NCBI GenBank assembly: GCA_947579605.1
Contig: OX388328.1
Location: 8,535,684 to 8,599,683 of the forward strand
Direction: 5' to 3'
Source: Athripsodes cinereus
Lineage: Eukaryota > Arthropoda > Insecta > Trichoptera > Leptoceridae
DNA length: 64,000 nucleotides
Below the pieces are notes generated by a model that did not search any database, was not told the origin of the DNA, and saw only the letters and a program-made list of their open reading frames with translations. The translations under genes and the position numbers were made by a program. This document shows, one piece after another, positions 29,165-40,414 of the stretch (positions are counted from its first letter, which is position 1; the number at the start of each line of letters is the position of its first letter).

Positions 29165-29300
29165 TGAAAGCGAGTATTTTTTATTTAATTTTATTTATTT
29201 TTAGTGATTTATTCTTTACTGTACATTGATTACAAGCAAATTTACACAAAAATATAATTAAAACAAATACAATACAAATCAATACATTTTTGATAAAAAA
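29165..29300 (-). repeat. LINE 3'-end repeat (reverse)
   Basis: 'tttattctttactgtacatt' and 'gcaaatttacacaaaaatat' recur at 37030-37060 and 37268-37350 and, in the other orientation, 34845-34880. It is a short dispersed LINE tail. Confidence 0.5.
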
Positions 29301-29879
29301 AATAAACATATCTCTTAACCAAAAAACAAGTTTGAAAAAAACGTTACATGTCGAAACTCAAGTCACTTTAATTAAGTACTAATGAAACTAAATAATCACT
29401 TTTTATATGTTAGTTTGATTAATATATGGAGTTTTACAAAATAAATATCAATTAAATACAATATCTCTTGACAATATTACTCAACACAAACACAACCAAC
29501 AGATTGTGAAAACTCCCTTTATTAGAAAACAGGGAAGGAGTTCTAATGGTTCTAATGGTATTTCCAGGGGTACAGTGCACTTAAACCAGCTTAAACCGAT
29601 TCGTAAGCATCAGGTCACCTTTCCTGTTTTCTAATAACAATAATGAGACTAATCTTTTGATATCCTGGATATCTGGATAGGTGATTTTTAAAGCATTAAG
29701 TTTTTGTACAATAATAACTAATCCTTACACTCACACCATCAAAACATTTGCTACAAATGCCATATCCATAACGAACTAATTGCACGTAAAAACATGCACA
29801 TCGTGCTCTCCGTTCTAACAAAAGACTCAAAAAGATTCAGGATGAATGACACACACCATCGCTGAACCAAAGATAACTA

Positions 29880-30640
29880 AACATTTTTAACTAAGCAGGT
29901 GTTACTCGTATTTTAATTGATAAATTCCTAATGTGCCTATACAGCCACACTAGTAGCAAGAGGTTAAGTAATATACATCATGTGTATTTGTATATAGGTA
30001 TGCGGGGCTACTGTTTAGGTATGTATGTATAGATCTATTATTTATATTATGTTCTTGTTTAGGTATACAACTCATTGATATTATACTAAACTAGCCAACC
30101 ATGTAGGTACACAGCATGTACTTATGTTATGTTATTATTTTTAACGGACTTTTTAAACTTAACGTAACAATATTCTATGAAAGAATTTAGTGAAGTTCCT
30201 GGAACAGATAGGGTCGCTCACAACTTTCAACTGTAAGTTTTCCAACACTGTAAAAGGCATCCTTCTATTTCATAAATTTTCTCATAGTAGAGGACAATGA
30301 TCTCCTGACTAATAGTATATCGCACTGTGCCATTATCTTCTGTCTTTAGCATTATGTATGCTCTGTAGACTAAAGGAGCCACTGTGTGATTTTAAAAAAT
30401 AAGCAAGCCATCCTCTCCGTGCCAAAAAAAAAATGAAGACATTTAGAATTATATATTATTATTAATTCACAAAAAAAAATCCTTTCTATCATCGAACAAA
30501 ATTGTGTTATAATTTTTTTAAGATAGGTATATCTGAGTTTCTATCAATCAATTATTCACTTTGAACAACCTACAAGATACATATATGTTGACTATTGTGT
30601 AAAATTGTACTCCCTGAATAAGGATATGATTACACACCTT
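29880..30640. other. Intergenic stretch with weak Repeat A traces
   Basis: A diverged Repeat A scrap lies near 30200-30420. Otherwise it is AT-rich with no gene or structure recognised. Confidence 0.4.
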
Positions 30641-30694
30641 TGTTTTCAGTAGATAATTGGTCTACTTATAAAACACAAATACTGTATCTTAGAC

Positions 30695-31717
30695 CAGTGT
30701 TCCGCAATCTTTTTGTGTTCAAGGTACACTTATCAAATCGAGAAATTTTAGAGGTATATATAATGAGTTACAATCCATTGGATTGGTCTGCAACGAGTTT
30801 TGACTTATTTCTCCACTCCTCCCTATTCTCAGCTAGTCTCTTCAACTCCATATATGAGCCACAGCTCATGTCCCTCTTCAGTTGGTCCATATAGGCGTCT
30901 CTCGGTCGACCTCTGCCATTTGTGCCTTCGGTCCTGCCCTCTGCGATTGCGATGAGCAGTCCTGGGTGCCTGATGTTGTGGCCAATCCAATTAGCTCGTT
31001 GTTGGCAGATTCTTTTGAGGAGTTGCCTTTTTTCGCCAACCCTGGTTAACACTTCTTCGTTTTCGACGTGTTCCGACCAATGAATCTTCAGCATGCGTCT
31101 ATAGCACCACATTTCAAATGCCGCTAACCGTCCGCTTTCCCTCTTGCTGATGGTCCACGTCTCGCACCCATATAACAAAATGCTCCACACAAAGGCTTTA
31201 GTGAGATTCTTCCTCACGCTTAGATCAATATTAGGGGATTCTAATATTTTGGATTTTTTGTTAAAGGCAATTCGTGCCTGGTTTATTCTGCTCACAATTT
31301 CTGATTTGGAGCGTCCGTCCTGGTTTATTCTGCTGCCCAAGTACACGAATTCTCTTACTTGTTTGATGCTCACTCCATTTATGGCAATGTTCGCAGTCGC
31401 TTCCTCCCTTCCAACGACCATACATTTTGTTTTATCTTTATTTATTTTCATGTTGTACTTTGACAACAGTATACTTTCCATTTTCCCTAAGGCTTCGTTC
31501 AGCTCCATCTCGGAGTCTGCGAGCAGTGCTATGTCGTCTGCATATCAGAGGTACACCAAAGAAAAAAAGCAATGTTTTTTCAACAAAGCGCCTCGCTCAT
31601 AGCTCTCAGCTATTTTTAGGTGTATTATCTTCACAGAACCTTGCATTTTTTCCGTGGCACACCAACTGATGACCACGGTACACCGGTGTGCCGCGGCACA
31701 CGCTTTGCGGAACACTG
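30695..31717. mobile_element. hAT-like element (about 1 kb) carrying a nested LINE fragment
   Basis: The left end CAGTGTTCCGCAATCTTT and right end reading CAGTGTTCCGCAAAGCG on the other strand, with 8-bp flanks TCTTAGAC / CCTTAGAC (7 of 8). Without the nested LINE (about 30768-31556) the element is near 230 bp, a nonautonomous hAT-type MITE. Confidence 0.8.
30768..31556 (-). pseudogene. 5'-truncated non-LTR reverse transcriptase, C-terminal half, long open frame
   Basis: The minus strand starts at the catalytic box YADDIALLAD (31546-31517), then CMVVGRE, FVYLGSRI, LYGCETWTISK, AAFEMWCYRRMLKIHWSEHV, NWIGHNIRHPGL, GRGRPRDAYMDQLK and a C-terminus KLVADQSNGL. The frame is open for more than 250 codons. 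The YADD box, thumb and RTE-type C-terminus are intact, but everything upstream is missing, so it is a dead-on-arrival copy. Four shorter relatives of its 3' end are at 20930, 39760(-), 50150 and 63718(-). Confidence 0.9.
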
Positions 31718-31839
31718 CCTTAGACGTTATTTCATACAAACATAGTAGGGTAGGAGAATTGGAAAAAAATAATGTACTGCAATAAATTCGCCCACTGAGT
31801 CCATAAGACTCTTTCGTTTTGATAAAAAAAAATGGAGTA

Positions 31840-31935
31840 GCCTGCTGATAACTTCGAGCTTTGAAACACACCAGATCCGTGGTTCGAAGCCTACCGCCGA
31901 ATATGAAGATGCTTGGCTTAATTCAAATGATTTAG
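31840..31935 (+). mobile_element. tRNA-like SINE head (family 3, tentative)
   Basis: A-box-like 'tagcctgctgataactt' and B box 'gtggttcgaagcc' are about 40 bp apart. Neither an aminoacyl stem nor a clear SINE body is visible, and only one copy was noticed. Confidence 0.35.
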
Positions 31936-32464
31936 AGAACACAAAGAAATCATCGAAAGAGTGTAGTCAAAAGACTCCACACACGGGAGTTTTTTAGCCG
32001 GCCTGTCTTTCAGGCAGCTCACTATGGCACCTCTGATCTGTACAAGATTAATTATTAAGTGTAGAATTTCGGATAAATGGAAGTCCCCAGATCTGGTTGT
32101 CCGGGTGGACGGTAGGATCCTTTAAATATTTATGCATATGACAATATTATTACAGTTTTATGGAATGTCGTACCGTTTCAACTGGAGCAGATTCGCTCTG
32201 AATGGATGGCGAATAAATTAATGAACAGCGTAAGAATGAAATCGCGAATTATTTTTTTTAGCTCTCACATCTATTTTTTTATGTAAAGCAAATGTATGTA
32301 TCGTATTTTTATTTGTAGAGTGTAATTGACAATGTTGAATGTCAAAGCATGAAGATGTTATTCTTTATATAAAAAGCTAATATAAAGTTCTATACGGTTG
32401 AATAATAAAAATAATGTATCTGCATAGCCCGCGAGGAAAGTTATGGATTACTTTCTATAAATAC

Positions 32465-33249
32465 TAGAGATGCAACGAATATAAGGCAACTATTCGGTAT
32501 TCTGTCTATTCGGCAACATTTTTACTACTCGACCGAATATCAAATATTTAGTCTATTATAAGGTGTTCTGCCGAATAGTTTAAATGTAAAACTGGATTAA
32601 GCCTGCGGATTATTGCTATTTCATTGTCAGCTTCAGATGCATAATTACATATTAATCCTCAAATATCTAATGAATTTAATTTGATATGGAGTGAAACAAA
32701 ATTATATTATTATTGTTTTATTGATGTTGGAACACAAAAATTTCGAAAAAATGTACCGCGCTGCAAATCTAGTCCATATGTCTATGATGTACCTACTTAC
32801 AAGAAGATGCCCGTTCGGGAGTACCGCACGCTCTCACCATTGTTTTGCAGAATATTCGGTTATTCGGAACATGATCTTGCATAATCGTGGTTAGATGGAA
32901 GAAATCACTAAATAGTGTTCGTCGGTAGCCTGGAGGTAGAGTCTCGGCCTTGTGAACAAGGGGTTCGTGGTTCGATCCCAGGTGCCGGCAAACTCCCCTT
33001 TTACGACACAAGCTTTTAGCTTAGTGTGAAAGGTGTATAAGGTTGTATTTGGGTTTATAACTAAGCCCAGATATATCTTTAAAAAAAAATAGTGATAATC
33101 TCGCCACTGCATATCATCACATTTTTTCTTGTGTAGGTACATACTGCTTTGTTTATTTTGTTATATGAATGATGATGTGCAAGAAGAATAAAATAAATAA
33201 ATAAATAATGATTCGGTATTCGGCAAATATACTATTTGTTGCATCTCTA
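32465..33249. mobile_element. hAT-like element (TAGAGATGCAACGAATA ends), copy 2, with two nested levels
   Basis: The ends TAGAGATGCAACGAATA and TATTTGTTGCATCTCTA have flanks ATAAATAC / GCAAATAC (6 of 8). Inside are a Family B-like 3' segment (32715-32795), a LINE tail (32886-33208) and, within that tail, a SINE (32918-33089). Confidence 0.75.
32918..33089 (+). mobile_element. tRNA-derived SINE (family 2), 172 bp, target duplication AAATAGTG
   Basis: It has a tRNA-like head: 'gtagcctggaggtagagtc' as A box and GGTTCGATCCC as B box. The body holds 'aaactccccttttacgacac' and 'gtatttgggtttataac', then a poly-A end. It is flanked by AAATAGTG. A reversed, head-truncated copy is at 42045-42162. Confidence 0.85.
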
Positions 33250-33524
33250 GCAAATACCAATGTCCTATGTTCATATAATATAAATATAATAGAAATGGCA
33301 TTGATTTTGTTAAAAACTATGTATAAACCTAAACTGTACTAAGCTTAGTATTTATAGAAGCCGTATGACAGAGAGCAAACCTCTAAGTAGCCTCCCTACA
33401 TTACACAAAGGTATTATCTACATATTTATTTACATCATTATCTACCTTTTATAGACTATGTAAATATTTTGTAGTAGTAAATTGTAACACCAGCTCTACC
33501 AGTAATACCAGCTCTATGGTGCTG

Positions 33525-33960
33525 TCTGGGGCCAGATTTTGTTGTTTTTTGTATATTTTCATTTTTGTGTTTTATAATTGAATTGTTGTCCTATATATAC
33601 TTATAAATAAAATCCTCAACACACAGATTAGGCAGTCATCTATTTAGGTTAGGTTTGGTCTCGTCCCCTTTTTGCGAGTGCGAGCTCGATGTGGAATCTC
33701 TGGACCATGTCTTCCTCGGTTGCCCAATAAGAGACTCATACGACTTGTATTATGAGATAACTGAAGTCCAGTATCCGATCAGTGTCTTGCCTCTTGCACA
33801 CTGATACCCTCTCTGTATATCTCAAGATTTTAAAATCCGCCAAAAGAAATTTTATTATCTTATAAATTAATGCCTTAATATTACGTGACATCTTCTAAAA
33901 ATTTTGTACTTGGCACAAATCGTCCCACAAGAGACGGGTTGCCGTAGTCTTATAAATAAT
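33525..33960 (+). pseudogene. LINE C-terminal fragments (zinc-knuckle type)
   Basis: Around 33670-33770 the plus frame reads CEFELDVESLDHVFLGCPIR then DSYDLYYEI, resembling the C...VESxDHxxLxCP end of non-LTR ORF2 proteins. The preceding 'ctctatggtgctgtctgggg' also occurs, reversed, at the 3' end of the LINE at 40553-41172. Confidence 0.55.
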
Positions 33961-34328
33961 AATAAATTGTAACACTCAATATAGGTGTACAAATATTTCC
34001 AGGAATGGAATAGATCTGCCACTTTTTCCGCAACTTTTCCATATCATATGTTGAAATACTTAAGAAATATTAAAATTAAGATATTAAAAAAATATCGCTT
34101 GTTCGCAATAACACGTTTACGACGAATCAGTTTTCTCAAAAAGTAAAAATGATGAATTAAGTCAAAAAAAATGGTTAAAATGTCATAATTAATAATAAAT
34201 ACTATTGTCAAAATAAATTTGTACAAAAGACGCACTTATTGTCTAGAACAGTGGTTCCCATAGTTGACTGGGCTCCGACCTATCTAACAAAAATTTCCAA
34301 TCTTGGGACCCACTTTTTAGCTGTCTTA

Positions 34329-34987
34329 TATGGTGTTCTCACTTTGGCGAATATCGCCAGAGCACCAAAATATCACCAGCCATTTGAACCGTGTGAACAA
34401 AATGACAGCTAGTCTGAAACGATAAAAACCAGTAGAAACGATATCGTCTCGAGTTGACCACCTTCCAACTTTCTCGCCCGATTGAACGATTTGCGCATGC
34501 GCAGATGTGCGCGGCGTTCGTATCTATGGTAAAAACTTTATAACCTATAAATTTTATAATGTTTCCCGCTTCATGAGAGCTGTTATCTTTGTTGTTGGTT
34601 TGTGGCGTTTGTTTCCTTAATTAAAAGGCGCCTTATAACCTCTACTATAACATTTTCGACTAAAAATAAATACTTCGCGATCTCCATCTCGACGTCCGCA
34701 ATTTTGAAAACAGTGTTAAAATCAAAGCGCATCTGACAGATCGTTTCTATATCGGTGGACTGTGTGAACAATATACAGAGGGCGATAAACTCGCCCTCTG
34801 TATATTGATTGTATTTAATTTGAATGTATACCTTTTATGTAATTGTTTTTTTATCAATGTACAGTAAAGAATGAATAAATAAATAAACAGCTGTGACGAT
34901 CAATGGATATCCGGCGAATTTTGTTTTTTCGCCTGGCGATATATTTTGAAATTCGCCTGGCGATATTCGCCAAATGTGAACACCCCA
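34329..34987. mobile_element. PIF/Harbinger-like MITE, copy 2 (reverse of 6684-7223), TTA duplication
   Basis: It is flanked by TTA (34326-34328, 34988-34990). It is the reverse complement of the 6684-7223 copy, with one extra insertion of about 115 bp at 34771-34884. Confidence 0.85.
34771..34884 (+). repeat. LINE-tail insertion with inverted 5' part (perfect hairpin)
   Basis: It is absent from the sister MITE copy. It begins ATATACAGAGGGCGA-taaac-TCGCCCTCTGTATAT, a perfect hairpin, then LINE tail sequence ending in (aaat)n. The hairpin arm equals the LINE 3' text 'aatatacagagggcgagttt' at 37353, so the 5' part is an inverted copy of the element's own 3' region. Confidence 0.7.
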
Positions 34988-35299
34988 TTAGAGAAAAGAG
35001 GTCATAAATATTGGTAATGCTCAGATTCTCTAGTAGTAGCGAGTCATGGAAATACTTAACGCTCAGGGCCCACTCAATATTCGCTCCCGACCCACCGGTG
35101 GGTCGCGACCCATAGTTTAGGAAACACTGGTCTAGAAGCAACCTAATAATTAGTACTAACTAAAAAAAGTAACACTTAAAATCAGATATTTCTTCATTAT
35201 AGCTAATACCCCAAACTTGGATAGGACTTCTTTTGATTTCGCCCTCAGTTCATTATAAATAATAATATTATATTTCCTACAGATTCATAGGTATATATT

Positions 35300-36385
35300 A
35301 TATCCTCACGCCGTGTCTCAAGTGGGGTAGGCAGAGAGAACGGAACGCCATAAAGATCTATCCTTACATAGGTACTTCTTTCATTTTTTCAACATTGATA
35401 CAATTTCTCATACATGCACGACGATTTCTCTTACAAATTCTCATCCTTGAGAATTCGATCTACGTGATCGAGCCATTTGAAATGGCTATCATTTAAACGA
35501 TCAGCATAATATTGATGTTATGTTCAGCAGAAAAATGTATTCTGCCGACAAATATATCATGTTGATATGCTACTTATGACCAGCGAGAATATTATATTTT
35601 TATTGCAAATAATATGATATTGTAAAACTCTAAATTTAATCGACCGGCAAAATGATTATTTGTCCAGCAAAATAAATAAATGAGCAGCAAACCGTGAGCT
35701 AATTTTAATTAAACTTGTGAAAGCTAAATTTTTAATCTTGTTCAAATAATAAAACTTTGTATGTAGCATCTTTTTATGTGATTTTATATGTAGCATCTGA
35801 ATGAACGACATTAGCGTTTTTCGACATTTAAGTTAGATATTTCGTTAATATAGCAAAGCGGAAACTGGCATTATTTTCGTAGCCATCATTAATTTGGTAA
35901 GAAATCACAAAAACTTCATGTGGATGCGAAGGTAAATCGGTGTGTGAAAAATATTGTTTATCTAATATTTTCTGCCCGTCAAATAATAATTCTGCTGGTC
36001 AATTAATTATTATGTTGTGCGAGTATTTATTAAGCTGTTAAAATTTGTTAATTTGCCGATATAACCAAGTTTGTTTGTAAAACAAGTGTTGCGCTTATTT
36101 TTTATTTATTGCCGATGAAAACATTGTTTGCTGCGCAAATGACTTAAATGCTGATTTTTTCTTGCCGAACGAATGGATTAATAGCCGAACAAATAATTAG
36201 TTCCCATTTGAAATTCGGACACCCGCGCTTCCTCACAACCCTTCTTTCAGACAAGTATATCCTCTTTTTCATTCTTTCCTCATCTATTTGTTCATCCACA
36301 TGTCCTGTACATCGTAACTAATTAACGCGCATTCTATCCACAACACACAACATTCCTCTTGCATCCGCTCATTCTTCTATCGATA
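35300..36385 (-). pseudogene. RTE-type LINE remnant split by a foldback-like element
   Basis: 35300-35473 and 36215-36385 are the two halves of the same minus-strand RTE C-terminal remnant seen at 23280-23530 ('ctcacgccgtgtctcaagtg', 'gagaattcgatctacgtgat', then 'cggacacccgcgcttcctca'). Confidence 0.65.
35484..36203. mobile_element. Foldback/Mutator-like element, 720 bp, 9-11-bp duplication
   Basis: It is flanked by CCATTTGAAAT (35473-35483, 36204-36214), and the interrupted RTE remnant resumes on both sides. Arms contain iterated short words such as 'gccgacaaat', 'gaccggcaaaatgatta' and, inverted, 'gccgaacaaataatta'. No protein-coding frame is seen. Confidence 0.7.
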
Positions 36386-37104
36386 GGTACCTAATAGATT
36401 TTTATCTCGGGACTGCATGAATAAGGAAAACATTTGTTTCTTTGTTTAAAACATGTACAATCATGTGAGCGACCGTATGACGCACATTTTAGCAATGTGA
36501 TGACTGTTATTATGTTACTGACCCGCGCAATTGATTAAGATTGGGTCCATGTATCCATGTTATATATATATACCTTATACATAATATACATCATTGATAA
36601 TAATTCGAATGTCCAGTTCCATAGTTCAACAGGTAGATGTGTAGATTCTTTTTTTTTGTGTAGCAACTTTATGAAAGTTCATAAATTGAATATTTTTAAT
36701 TTTAAACACTGTAATAATAATAATAACTACACATCTTTTTAAGATGTGCCGTTTTGTGAACCGCAAGGGCTCATTCAAGAATCATAACATCTCTCTTGAA
36801 CAGTAGGGTCTTTAACCCTGCCTTGAACACCTCCACACTCTCCAGAGTTCGCAAATCATAGGAAATTTTGTTGCACAGCATCGGACCAACTACACATATG
36901 TAACTTTTTCAATAAATATTGTATTATATTTGGCAGAGGCCTTTCAGAACTAGTTCATCGTCAGTGCCGTAAACTTAGAAACTATCCAAGTTTATGGCAC
37001 TGTTCATAATAAACTTAGAAACTGTGTTTCTAACTATTTATTTATTCTTAACTGTACATTGATAATTTAAATATATAGATAACTTACTCAATAAACATTA
37101 TTAC

Positions 37105-37295
37105 CGCCCAGAGGGGACATTGAAGAGAGAAGTAATATAAAAGATTCCCACGACGGCGGTTTTGGCCGGCCGGCCCTTCAGGCCTCCCTAATGGCCCGCC
37201 CGTGAGGACAATTTTGGTTTGAATGTGCGGATAAGTAGGAGTTAAAAACTCCTGAGGTATCCGGGTGTGTGGTGGATCTTTCTTCAATGTACATT
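37105..37295. repeat. Family E repeat, copy 1
   Basis: It begins GGACATTGAAGAGAG and ends CTTTCTTCAATG (inverted ends). Inside: 'gattcccacgacggcgg', 'ggccggccggcccttcaggc', 'ctcctgaggtatccgggtg'. A second copy is at 46010-46200 and a diverged piece at 31965-32120. Confidence 0.65.
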
Positions 37296-37352
37296 GATAA
37301 TAAGCAAATTTACACAAAAATACATTTAAATCAAATACAATCATACATTCAA

Positions 37353-37410
37353 TATACAGAGGGCGAGTTTATCGCAGAGGCGCGATTTCTTCCAATTTCA
37401 CACTGATGAT
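37353..37410 (-). repeat. LINE 3' end with stem-loop
   Basis: 'gggcgagtttatcgcagagg' then 'cgcgatttcttcc': ATCGC and GCGAT pair around a short loop, as at 48968-49010. Confidence 0.55.
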
Positions 37411-37589
37411 GAACTAGTTCCGAAAGGTCTCTGCCAAATATATAATTTGCATTGTGAAGTTACAGTGTTTAATTAAATTATCATTTTAATATTTAAGCAA
37501 AGGTAGAAATGTCTTGTTTTCGAGAAAACGACATTTTTGTAATTTTGCTATTTTTATATTATGCTTTAAAAACAAAACAGAAAGAGAAA

Positions 37590-37832
37590 TAACATAACAT
37601 ACATAGACAACTCACACAGATCGAGCTAGTCCCAAACTAAGATGAATCTTGTATTATGGGTACTAACGCGACGATACACACATATACAATGCACTACACA
37701 CATATACATGTAACACCCAGACCCAGGACAATTTGAAAAAGGTCATTCTTCACTTTGCCCCGGCCGGGAATCGAACCCGGGACCTAGTGACTCAAAGGCA
37801 AGTGCGTTACCTGTACGCCACACCGGCCGACT
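37590..37832 (-). mobile_element. SINE family 1 copy
   Basis: It is the reverse complement of the SINE at 1893, with an intact B box (GGAATCGAACC on plus) and body. It is one of the least diverged copies. Confidence 0.85.
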
Positions 37833-37904
37833 AAATAATTATACTATATAATAATCACACTGTTAAAGACATTATATAATTATTTAAATAAGGGCACGCT
37901 CCTC

Positions 37905-38500
37905 ACATGCGAAACAAGTGGATGTAGCACTGAATCAAACATGCCGACTAATAACTGGCTGCCTGAAACCAACCCCAGTCTACAAATTGTATTGTTTGGC
38001 AGGAATTGCTCCCCCGGCTGTCCGACGAAGTGTAGCAACCGACTGTGAGAGAACCTCACAGGAGACAGACTCAAAGCATCTCCTATTTAACCATGTTCCC
38101 CCACCATAACGTCTCAGTTCTAGACGATCTTTTTTAAACTCCTCATCCTCACTGACGGGCCCTGCTCCCTCTGAACGCCTACGTAGGTGGGCGGAAGATC
38201 CGCAAATAAGCGAACCTTTCCTACCCCAAGAACACCTTGCTGCAGGAGGCGATCTAGACTATGGGACATGGAAAACCCTAAATCGACTGAGATCTGGTGT
38301 AGGAAACTGCCGCGACAATAGAGAACGATGGGGCTTCCTACAGGACGAATCCGGAGCATGTGACTGTGGTGCAGCACAGACTATGCCACACTTGTTGGAG
38401 TGTCCATTGTGCCCTGTCACTTGGACTATGGAGGATAATTTTGACGCATCTCCACCTGCTGTGCGTTTTGCGCAGTACTGGAGATCAGTTTGATGGGTTT
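37905..38500 (+). pseudogene. Non-LTR reverse transcriptase C-terminal fragment, nearly open
   Basis: The plus frame reads VALNQTCRLITGCLKPTPVY, LAGIAPPAVRRSVATDCE, one stop, then LRRWAEDP, TWKTLNRLRSGVGNC, RWGFLQDES, CDCGAAQTMPHLLECPL and ends FAQYWRSV. The LNRLRTGVGRC...WGF...CxCG..QTMxHLLxCP pattern is the C-terminal zinc knuckle of a non-LTR ORF2. Only one stop was noticed in about 190 codons, so decay is recent. Confidence 0.8.
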
Positions 38501-39225
38501 TTTCTCTGGGTTTCGACACGATAAATAAATAAATTATATAATTATGTCGTCTTGATTTTGATCAATAGTTAAACATTTCGAAATATTTATTTGCGGAATT
38601 ACATAAAAAGAGATTATTTTTTAATTATTTTTTCATAACTAAATATTTAGAATAAAAAGGGAACCGTATATTTTTTATGTAGTATTTGTTTGTGGAATTG
38701 AAAGAGTGGTTTGGATTGTGTGTATTGCCAATTAAACCAAAATTTCGACATGTTGAGTTATGGAATTGGACTGTAGATATATATTCAATCATTCAATATG
38801 ACCGTACCTTCTATGGGTACAATTTTTTTTAATTTCTAAGAAATGACGAACCTCTGTTTAAATTTATGCATACTATTAATGCCTTTTTCAGTCCAGCGAT
38901 GAGATATGCCTCTTATCCTAAATGTCTTAACTTTTATTAACACAAAGAAGACTACTTGCATGTTTATTACATTTGGTTGGTCCGCTAGATACCCTAATTG
39001 TGAGAAATGCCGTGATGATGTGAATGAATGAAGGACTCTTTTACTTCAAGAATTTTTTCTGAGTCCCAAAAATCTATCTATCCATCAATACCATTAAGGC
39101 GTCTCACACATATGGGGTAGCCAGTGAACTAACTGTATGTACTCACTGTGTTGGTGTTTAGGAAGTAGAATTCCATAGCGAAATAAATAAAACGAATGTT
39201 TTATTCTACTACTCGATTTATTAAC

Positions 39226-39345
39226 GCGAGAGACGTCTTTCGTCTTGTTAGGACATTGTCAATCTCTGATTGACGACAAGACGACGAGAGAGACGTCTTT
39301 CGTCTTGTTAGGACATTGTCAATCTCTGATCGACGACAACACCCG
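39226..39345. repeat. Tandem duplication, 60-bp unit, two copies (Family C)
   Basis: 'gagagacgtctttcgtcttg' through 'caatctctgat.gacgacaa' is repeated twice. Single related copies occur near 58075 (split by a MITE) and 59850, each preceded by 'gtagaattccat'. Confidence 0.8.
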
Positions 39346-39349
39346 GGGA

Positions 39350-39465
39350 TAGTGTAGCTTCCCAACAGTAAAAGAATTTTTCAAATCGGTTCAGTAGTTT
39401 CGGAGCCTATTCGGACCAAATAATCAAAACTTTCCTCTTTATATATTAGTATAGATGAATATAAT
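39350..39465 (+). repeat. Insect repeat end ('ttcggagcctattc ... tagtatagat')
   Basis: 'gtttcggagcctattcggac' and 'ctttcctctttatatattag' are words I associate with the 3' end of a repeat common in moth and butterfly genomes. No ends or duplication could be defined. Confidence 0.5.
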
Positions 39466-39759
39466 ACGCCATTAGCAAACCCAATTAAATATATTTAAGA
39501 CGTATACGTATATATGTGTACGTGGTGAAGTTTTCTGGTCTCAATTACCCACCAAATTAAAAACAATAACGCAACATGCGTGAGAAATTCTGCAGCGTCA
39601 ATAATTATATTATATATATCAACACTAGCTTATGCTCGCGGCTTCATTCACACTAAAAAAACAAGATATTTTCACAATAATAAACTACAGTTTTAAAAAT
39701 GGATAAGAGTTTAAGTTTAAATCGACAAAGAGATCACAGCGTCAGTAATAATGACCTAT

Positions 39760-39888
39760 ATGTAGTGATTTGCAATCCATTGGACTGGTCTGCTACGAGT
39801 TTCAATTTTCTTCTCTATTCCTTCCTATTTTCTGCTAGTCTCTTTAATTCTACTATTTGCCACACTTCATGTCCTTCTGTAATGACAT
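39760..39888 (-). pseudogene. LINE C-terminal scrap (family of 30768-31556)
   Basis: 'aatccattggactggtctgc' is the reverse of the C-terminal DQSNGL end, followed by the ELKRLAEN...W..KSKLVA region with changes. Confidence 0.6.
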
Positions 39889-39894
39889 AGAAAG

Positions 39895-40270
39895 GGATGA
39901 TTCAATTGGCACAAAGGCTCCGAATTTTGGGATTTACACCTTTATCAGACAGAAGGAAGAGAGGTGCCATGATTGAAACATACAAGCTACTCCATGGCCA
40001 CTATAACTGTCCAGAGCTCAATGCAATGTTCCAGTACAACCAGAATGTTCACCTGAGGGGTCATGGATGGATTGGATGGCTGCAGGTTCAAGCGAAATCC
40101 GTTGAAGCAATGTTTATTTAACAGGATGGTTAACCATTGGAATAGTTTGCCACCTGAGCTGGTTGAATCTTCAGATTTAAACAGCTTCAAGAATTTGTAT
40201 GATTCATTGAAGTTGTGATAATTTTGTTGGGCCTGATAGTTTTTATTGTGACAGTAGTGTTGAGATCAGA
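39895..40270 (+). pseudogene. LINE ORF2 C-terminus (CR1/Jockey-like), copy 1
   Basis: The plus frame reads QLAQRLRILGFTPLSDRRKR, GAMIETYKLLHGHYNC and, after a frame break, NHWNSLPPELVESSDLNS then FKNLYDSLKL. It is the R...L..RR.RGDxIExYKxL...WNxLPxxxV.s.sln.FK tail of CR1/Jockey-like elements. A reverse copy is at 52030-52375. Confidence 0.75.
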
Positions 40271-40414
40271 CATATCAACTTAGCTGCCTGTCTGATAACA
40301 ACACTTCTTCCTGGCACTGTCCCAACTTATTGCCACTGAAGGCTGTTGGGGTCGGCTCTTCTTGTTCTGAGTTCTGAGGTTATACACTCTCCTGTTTATT
40401 ATATCATTTTCTAA

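Larger units (their letters stand above)
34249..35129. mobile_element. hAT-like element with perfect 8-bp duplication GTCTAGAA
   Basis: It is flanked by GTCTAGAA (34241-34248 and 35130-35137). The ends CAGTGGTTCCCATAGTT and CAGTGTTTCCTAAACTATGG (other strand) are inverted repeats. Interior text such as 'gacccaccggtgggtcgcga' is typical of hAT MITEs. It hosts the Harbinger-like element at 34329-34987. Confidence 0.9.

Noticed and set aside
31144..31669. Plus-strand frames of 152 and 80 codons
   Set aside because: They are antisense to the reverse-transcriptase fragment at 30768-31556.
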